DNA of 5,505 nt, from contig DAOVWI010000146.1 in NCBI GenBank assembly GCA_030636765.1, positions 1 through 5,505 of the forward strand. Reading direction: 5' to 3'. The notes below the pieces were generated by a model that ran no database searches, was not told where the DNA came from, and saw only the letters and a list, made by a program, of their open reading frames with translations. Positions 1 to 5,505 of the stretch are shown in pieces (positions within the stretch are counted from its first letter, which is position 1; each line of letters opens with the position of its first letter). This stretch comes from Gemmatimonadales bacterium. GTDB taxonomy: Bacteria > Gemmatimonadota > Gemmatimonadetes > Palauibacterales > Palauibacteraceae. A program made the position numbers and the translations under genes.

Positions 1-252
1 GAGGCGGGCACGCATGCGGCGCTCGTCCTTGATCTGCCCCATGCGCCTGCCCATCGCCTCCACGAGATCGGCGAGGCGCTCGCGCTTCACCTGTCGGCGG
101 CGGCGGTCCACCAGATCACGGAGCCGTCCACCGGCCTGGAGGGAGGCGACACGCCGGTCCACGACGGCAGGACGCGAGGGGACGAAGTTCGCGATCGAGA
201 CAATGATCAGCGACACGGAAACCGCGGACAGGACCATGACGAAGTAGATCAT
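1..252 (-). CDS. tadC: TadC, Tad pilus inner-membrane platform protein (N-terminal 84 residues, cut by window edge)
   Basis: The reading frame opens with ATG at 252-250 and stays open for 84 codons to the window edge, so only the N-terminus is present. It begins MIYFVMVLSAVSVSLII, a hydrophobic segment over roughly residues 3-24 that should be a transmembrane helix. A very basic cytoplasmic stretch follows (for example DRRRRQVKRERL near residues 49-60). This matches the start of TadC/GspF-like platform proteins, whose T2SSF domain would lie beyond the edge. Family knowledge: TadC pairs with TadB in the inner membrane and works with the CpaF ATPase to extrude Flp pili. The ATG shares one base with the tadB stop (TGATG), and no Shine-Dalgarno sequence precedes it, so translation probably depends on re-initiation by ribosomes finishing tadB. 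The identity rests on position directly after tadB plus the N-terminal topology, because the diagnostic domain is not visible. Confidence 0.8.
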   Translation of the reverse strand, partial: MIYFVMVLSAVSVSLIIVSIANFVPSRPAVVDRRVASLQAGGRLRDLVDRRRRQVKRERLADLVEAMGRRMGQIKDERRMRARL

Positions 253-1246
253 CAGATATCGATGTCGATGATTTTGCGTATTACGAAGTAGCCCACGATC
301 TGGAGCACCCCGGCGAAGCCGAGCGCCAACCGCCCCGCCGACTCCTCGAACAGGACGCTCATGTACTCGGGACTGACCGTGTAGAGGATCACGCCCATGG
401 CGATGGGCAGGACGGCGAGCAGGTAGCCCGTCAGCCGACCCTGCGCCGTATAGACCTTGAGCTGGCGATGGATCTTGAAGCGCTCACGAATGGTGTACGA
501 GATATTGTCGAGAATCTCGGCCAGACTGCCGCCCGATTCCCTCTGGATGAGCACCGCGGTCACGAAGATCCGCGTATCTACGAGGGGAACCCGGTCGGCC
601 ATGGCCATCAGGGAATCGCGAAGCGGAAGGCCGAACTTCTGCTCCTCGAACACCTGCCGGAACTCCTCGGAAACCGGCTTGGGAAGCTCCTCGGCGATCA
701 CTTCCAGCCCGCTGTTCAGTGCGTGGCCGGCCCGGATCGAGCGTCCGAGCAGGTCGATAGCTTCGGGGAACTGCTTCTCAAACTCCGCGATGCGCTTCGT
801 TCGGCGTCGGCGGACATAGAAGTACGGAAGGGAAGCCCCGCCGGCCACGAAGAGGAGGGGGATGAGGCGGCCCGACATCAGGAACGTCCCGGCCAGGCCG
901 AACGCCACACCCAGACCGCCGGTCACCAGGAGGAACGTCCCGACGCTCCACGAGAGGTCGCCCTGCTCGAGCAGGTGCTGAATGTCCCGCCGCTGCGGAA
1001 ACCGCGCCACGATCGGCTGGAGCCATCTCAGCTCATGACTCTCACCCTCGCGAAGCAGCGCGGCCGAGATCTCTCGCGAGCCTCCTCCCCCCAGGTCGGC
1101 CTGGGAGAGCTGCTTGATCTGCTCGGCCACCGCCCGTCGGCGCTTCCATTCCTGGACCGCCTCCCAGATGAGCGCGAGGGTGACAACCGCGAGGGAGACC
1201 GCGACGAAGCCGAGGATCGCCCCCGGCCAGCTTCCGGCTGGAAGGC

Positions 1247-1250
<4 letters not shown>
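252..1250 (-). CDS. tadB: TadB, Tad pilus inner-membrane platform protein with T2SSF domain
   Basis: A complete 332-residue protein of normal TadB length. Hydrophobic segments lie near residues 10-29, 103-125, 128-146, 273-292 and 306-324. Between the third and fourth is a cytoplasmic T2SSF (GspF-type) region at about 158-270, with FPEAIDLLGRSIRAGHAL, the EEQKFGLPLRDSL motif and the RESGGSLAEILDNI motif (237-250), all typical of TadB. Family role: it forms, with TadC, the inner-membrane platform on which CpaF acts to polymerise or extrude Flp pilin. A glycine run (GGGGS, 54-58) sits in the loop between the N-terminal anchor and the next cytoplasmic part. The ATG at 1250 overlaps the cpaF stop as ATGA, with only a weak GGTGGAG-like Shine-Dalgarno sequence upstream, which implies translational coupling. 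The C-terminus ends in a short IDIDI repeat immediately before the stop that is fused to the tadC start. Confidence 0.94.
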
Positions 1251-2669
<1,419 letters not shown>

Positions 2670-2677
<8 letters not shown>

Positions 2678-3968
2678 GCGCGATCGCCTCCTGCTGCACC
2701 CCGGCACCGGCCAGGGTGGGCATCTTCATGTTTCTGAGCGGCTTGCCCACGACGTTCCTCAGCCAATTCTTCGGCGCGTCCTTGAGGCTCTTGACCCCTG
2801 TCACCTCGGCCCCGAGAGCTCGGACGTCCCGCGCGAAGTCCGAGCCTCCGCTCAGCACGATCGGCTGGCCGGTGTTCGCCGATAGGAGGACCGCCTCGTA
2901 GTCGTTGCGAAGGGTCCAGAAGACCTTCATTCCGAGCATGCTCTCCACCTCGGAGAGCGAGATCATTCCCTTCGACTCGTAGCGGTTGACGATGAGGCGC
3001 AACCACTCGGGGCCCCGCCGGGGATCGAGACTCTGCAGCAGCGGCAGACAACGCATCATGTTCCGCAGGGACGGAAGATCGGCCGCCGTGAGCAGGTACA
3101 TCTGGTCAGCCGCCTCGAAAGCGGCGAGCGTGGACGCGCCAAATGACTTGGGCGTATCGACGATGATGAAATCGTAGTGGCGCTTCAGGAAGTGGAGGAT
3201 CTTCCGGATCTGATCCTCGCTGACCATCTCTACGTCAGCCGGCTTGATCGGCGCGGCGAGCACCTCGACGCCCGACTCGTGCCGCTCGATGTAGGAGGCG
3301 AGCAGCCCTGAATCGGCACGGTGGAAGTTCCGTAGGAGGTCCACGACGCTGAACCGCGGCTCGATCCCGAGGTGTAGCGCCGTCTCACCGAGCTCGAGGT
3401 CCAGGTCCAGTATGAGCGTCTTCTCGCGCGTCAACCGGTTGATCTGAACGGCCAGGTTCACCGCGAGCGTGGTCGAGCCGGAGCCGCCCTTCGGGCTGAA
3501 GACGGCGGTCAACTTCCCCGGCGCCCGTTCCTCCGCGCTGGCCTTGCGCCCCGACCGTCGCCAGAGGCGATCGATCACCCCGTTCAGGGACTCGGCCGTG
3601 ATCGGCTTCGGCAGGTACTCGGCGATGCCGGCCTGCATGGCCTGAAGAAGCAGTTCGTTCGAGAGCTCGGGTCCCACTCCCACGAGCGTCCGCACCTCTA
3701 CGGACTCGCTGAGGTACTGCGCGAACTTGAGGCCGATGTGCGGATCGTCCTCCAGGTCCAGGAAGACGATCTCCGGGCCCATAACGCGGAGATCGCTCAG
3801 CTCCTTGTCGGAGATCTCCATGAACGGCACCGTGATCTCGACGTCCAGCGAGATGAGGTCGGGACGCGCCTGCAGGATCTCCACTAGCGAGTCGCGAAAC
3901 TCACTGTCGCGCGAGATCAGGGCGCTGGGTACGGAAGACCCGTTCTTCGAGCTCTTGCCAGCCACCAT
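2670..3968 (-). CDS. cpaE: CpaE/TadZ, Tad pilus localisation protein (receiver domain fused to ParA/MinD-like ATPase)
   Basis: A 432-residue cytoplasmic or membrane-associated protein. Residues about 14-137 look like a response-regulator receiver fold: IVFLDLEDD gives a candidate phospho-acceptor Asp71, Asp21 can serve as an acidic-pocket residue, and YLPKPI gives the conserved Lys121. A ParA/MinD-type domain follows from about 152: the deviant Walker A SPKGGSGSTT (158-167), the Walker A' LILDLDLELGE (185-195) and Walker B YDFIIVDTP (265-273). The usual P-loop lysine after GSG is serine here (Ser165), while the signature Lys160 is kept. Family role: CpaE/TadZ homologues localise to a pole or patch and recruit the pilus machine. 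The C-terminal 35 residues are basic with spaced hydrophobics. The ATG at 3968 has AAGAGG only two bases away and a weaker AGGA eleven bases upstream; a GTG at codon 2 would be better spaced from AAGAGG, so the start is uncertain by one codon. The gene overlaps cpaF. Confidence 0.93.
2687..2692 (-). promoter_or_regulatory. Shine-Dalgarno site that fixes the cpaF start
   Basis: On the minus strand the sequence AGGAGG lies inside the last codons of cpaE, nine bases before the ATG at 2677. This is a near-perfect anti-16S match at good spacing. It supports the shorter cpaF start over the ATG at 2707 and shows that cpaF has its own ribosome loading as well as overlap with cpaE. Confidence 0.85.
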
Positions 3969-4009
3969 TGCCTCTTCAGTCCTGGGTTTCGGTTACGTGC
4001 CGCGTGCCG
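3969..4009. other. 41-base gap between the TadG-like gene and cpaE
   Basis: This short intergenic stretch holds a perfect tandem heptamer, CGTGCCG twice (3996-4009, plus-strand reading), directly after the TadG-like stop codon, and the AGGA and AAGAGG elements that may serve cpaE. I see no hairpin with a T-run that would act as a terminator and no recognisable promoter, so read-through into cpaE is expected. Confidence 0.6.
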
Positions 4010-5161
4010 TCACTCGACGAGCCGCAGCGCCTTGATCATCGAGCCCGGTCCGCCTCCCGTGCCGCCGCCCGCGTAGGCGAGGCCGGTGAAGCCCATGAAG
4101 CGGGCCCACACGTTCCGTGTGCCCGGAGGACCGTCGTCGATGCTCTCGATCCAAACGCCGGCGAAGTTGCTCACTTCGAAGTGCGGCCCCGACCCCACCA
4201 TGGTGTGTGACGGAGGCTCAAACACCGGAATGGGGCGGGTCCGCAGGCTCCCGGTGACCCGGTTGTCTTGGCCGTCGAGGATGCAGTTGCACTCGGTGTC
4301 GTAATGCTCGTCCTGGTACAGGGCGATCAGCTCCTCGAACGCCTGCTCGATCGCCTGCTTGTTCCCCGTCTCGTGCCACATCGGGTCGCCGATCGCGATC
4401 GTCTCGTCATTCAGGCAGCCGACGATGCGCTGCTGGATCTGGGGCGTGCCGCTGAAGGCTTGGGGAAGCCACGGGAAGTAAAAGCCGGGTTCGAACCGAT
4501 CGCCTTGGGTGTTGTTGTCCTGCCCCGGGTTCGTGCCGCCCTGGGAGGGGAAGAGGTTGAAGCGCCAGCCGATGTCGTTTGCCGTGTACGCGACGCTTGC
4601 TTCTTGGCCGGGCCGTATGTAGTAGTCGCCTTCGCCCTCCGGATCCCACTCGTCGGACCCGTAGTTGATCCACCGATCGGGCATAGTGATGGGCAGCGGG
4701 CAGAAGACGGCGCCTCCCGGAAAGGCCTCGGCCGCCGCCACCGTAGCCACGCCGCTTTCGTCCACCCCGAGGATGCGCGCGAAGAACGTCTCGATCGGGT
4801 TCCCGCGCTCAGCTGTCCTGAACATCCGGACGCGGACCCGGTCGTTCACGAGGTCCACATCCACGTCCCCCGGCTGCACATCGGCGATCGTGCCGCGCAC
4901 GTCGTTCTGTGCCGCGTAGTCGATGGCCGTCTGCCTGGCGAGATCCTCGTCACCGGGAGCGAGGATCAGCGATCCCGCTCCAGCAAGCGCCGCCGCGTCC
5001 ACGACCCGCTGCGACTCGGTGCGGGCGGTAAGCAGCATGCCCGTGTCCACGGCCAACGCGGCCATGCCGAGCAGCACGCTGAGGCTGAGTGCGACCAGGA
5101 CCAGCGTCGCGCCCTGCTCCTCGCGCACTCGATTTCGGATCTGGCTCCTGAACTTCCGCAT
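4010..5161 (-). CDS. TadG-like pilus assembly protein (TadE/G-type membrane anchor with unassigned ectodomain)
   Basis: A 383-residue protein. A basic N-terminus (MRKFRSQIRNRVREEQG) is followed by one hydrophobic segment, about 18-40 (ATLVLVALSLSVLLGMAALA). VDTGMLLTARTESQRVVDAA and an AALAGAGSL stretch come next. This is the characteristic Tad-type N-terminal module (putative Flp pilus-assembly TadE/G-like family), predicting a single anchor with the rest outside the cytoplasm. The remainder (about 148-383) begins AVFCPLPITMPDRW, is rich in Trp, Tyr, Gly and acidic residues, and has four cysteines (154, 249, 291, 293). I see no DxSxS motif, so the von Willebrand A domain of classical TadG is not evident. 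There is no Glu at the position expected for a TadE/TadF-type prepilin cleavage site, so processing by the prepilin peptidase is doubtful. A GTG at 5176 would extend it five residues, but that codon abuts the ribosome binding site; ATG 5161 is better. Likely role, inferred: minor pilus or envelope-linking component. Confidence 0.85.
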   Translation of the reverse strand: MRKFRSQIRNRVREEQGATLVLVALSLSVLLGMAALAVDTGMLLTARTESQRVVDAAALAGAGSLILAPGDEDLARQTAIDYAAQNDVRGTIADVQPGDVDVDLVNDRVRVRMFRTAERGNPIETFFARILGVDESGVATVAAAEAFPGGAVFCPLPITMPDRWINYGSDEWDPEGEGDYYIRPGQEASVAYTANDIGWRFNLFPSQGGTNPGQDNNTQGDRFEPGFYFPWLPQAFSGTPQIQQRIVGCLNDETIAIGDPMWHETGNKQAIEQAFEELIALYQDEHYDTECNCILDGQDNRVTGSLRTRPIPVFEPPSHTMVGSGPHFEVSNFAGVWIESIDDGPPGTRNVWARFMGFTGLAYAGGGTGGGPGSMIKALRLVE

Positions 5162-5205
5162 GCTAGGACTCCTCACTTCTCGGCTCTCTCTCTAGTCTCG
5201 GTTCG
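5162..5205. other. 44-base purine-rich gap between secretin and TadG-like genes
   Basis: Read on the minus strand this spacer is rich in GA repeats (AGAGAGAGAGCCGAGAAG) and ends in the TadG-like ribosome binding site. There is no stem-loop followed by a T-run and no clear -35/-10 pair, so the two genes are probably cotranscribed. The unstructured purine tract may help ribosome loading. Confidence 0.55.
5169..5174 (-). promoter_or_regulatory. Shine-Dalgarno site that fixes the TadG-like start
   Basis: Minus-strand GAGGAG lies seven bases before the ATG at 5161. The alternative GTG start at 5176 overlaps this element and would itself have only a GA-rich tract upstream, so the ATG is preferred. 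Confidence 0.75.
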
Positions 5206-5505
5206 CTACTGCTGCTGGGCCCGCTGGGCCTGGCCCTCCAGCCCCCACGGCTGCTTCCAGTCGTACGGGGCGTCGTCGTCGAACTCCTTGAGCGCCTTGT
5301 CCTGCCCCCAACTGTCCGGCTCGCCCGTGGGCACCGGCGGCGCCTCGTCCAGCGGCCCCACCAGGTGCGGCGTCACCAGCACCAGCAACTCCGTGCGGTT
5401 ACGCCGAAACTCCTCGGAGCGGAACAGGTAGCCCAAAATCGGGATGTCCCCCAGAATCGGAATCTTCGTCACGGCCTTGGTCATCGAGTTGTCCACCAGA
5501 CCCGC
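5206..5505 (-). CDS. cpaC: CpaC/RcpA-type secretin, C-terminal 99 residues (cut by window edge)
   Basis: The frame is open from the window edge (first codons Ala-Gly-Leu-Val) to TAG at 5208-5206; the GTG at 5496 is an internal valine codon and not a start. The visible part carries the hallmark end of the secretin domain: GLVDNSMTKAVTKIPILGD, then IPILGYLFRS, then RTELLVLVTPHLV (37-49). Secretins are outer-membrane multimeric channels; in the Tad system CpaC/RcpA lets the Flp pilus exit. After the domain comes a tail of about 50 residues, rich in Pro, Asp, Glu, Trp and Gln and ending QRAQQQ, which is probably flexible. A type II secretion secretin (GspD) has a similar domain end, but the adjacent TadG-like and cpaE genes make the Tad assignment much more likely. 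A general lipoprotein pilotin-binding role for the tail is possible but not shown. Confidence 0.9.
   Translation of the reverse strand, partial: AGLVDNSMTKAVTKIPILGDIPILGYLFRSEEFRRNRTELLVLVTPHLVGPLDEAPPVPTGEPDSWGQDKALKEFDDDAPYDWKQPWGLEGQAQRAQQQ

Noticed and set aside
2678..2707. Ten-residue N-terminal extension of CpaF from the ATG at 2707
   Set aside because: The AGGAGG at 2692-2687 sits just before the ATG at 2677, and the longer start would have this site inside its own coding region; the extension (MPGCSRRRSR) looks like read-through of the cpaE end in another frame.
5166..5174. Near-palindrome AGGA-G-TCCT around the TadG-like ribosome site
   Set aside because: With a one-base centre it cannot form a hairpin loop in RNA and is too short to call an operator.
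5162..5176. Five-residue extension of the TadG-like protein from GTG at 5176
   Set aside because: The GTG overlaps the GAGGAG ribosome site that is correctly spaced from ATG 5161.
4268..5431. 387-codon plus-strand ORF opposite the TadG-like gene and secretin end
   Set aside because: It spans two well-supported minus-strand genes and the gap between them, and has shadow-type composition rich in Arg, Val, Asp and His. The opposite strand has clear domain motifs and ribosome sites.

Overview
The window is a contiguous piece of a Tad/Flp (tight adherence, type IVc) pilus secretion operon. Every gene I can support lies on the minus strand, so transcription runs from base 5505 towards base 1. The order is: secretin (CpaC/RcpA, 3' end only), a TadG-like membrane-anchored protein, CpaE/TadZ (receiver plus ParA-like ATPase), CpaF/TadA (secretion ATPase), TadB, and TadC (5' end only). 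The DNA is clearly GC-rich with strong third-position G/C bias, and that bias explains the long plus-strand ORFs, which are shadows. The protein style (a CpaE with an N-terminal receiver domain, a TadG-like gene between secretin and cpaE, a CpaF with a proline-rich N-terminus) suggests a GC-rich Gram-negative with an outer membrane. Gemmatimonadota, Acidobacteriota, Myxococcota or a related uncultured lineage are possible, but I cannot place it more precisely from this sequence.

Layout from the transcriptional upstream end: 5505-5206 is the last 99 residues of the secretin, followed by a 44-base gap with a purine-rich leader and a good ribosome binding site. The TadG-like gene occupies 5161-4010. 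A 41-base gap leads to cpaE (3968-2670). cpaF starts at 2677 inside the end of cpaE and runs to 1247. tadB (1250-252) overlaps cpaF by four bases (ATGA), and tadC (252 to the window edge) shares one base with the tadB stop (TGATG). The last four genes form a tightly coupled block. There is no gene-free stretch over 300 bases, and no promoter, terminator, tRNA, mobile element or CRISPR was found; the operon promoter must lie upstream of base 5505.

Together the products would build one machine. The secretin forms the outer-membrane pore, CpaE/TadZ positions the apparatus at the inner membrane, CpaF powers pilin polymerisation, TadB and TadC form the inner-membrane platform that couples to CpaF, and the TadG-like protein is an envelope-anchored accessory or minor pilus component. 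Pilins, the prepilin peptidase, CpaB and any CpaD/TadD are not in this window.

Two start sites should be moved from the longest-ORF choice: cpaF to 2677 and the TadG-like gene to 5161, each placed by a clear Shine-Dalgarno sequence. I see no sign of a wholly new system. The points most worth following are the TadG-like ectodomain of unknown fold, the altered P-loop of CpaE, a possible amphipathic membrane-targeting tail on CpaE, and the start-stop coupling.
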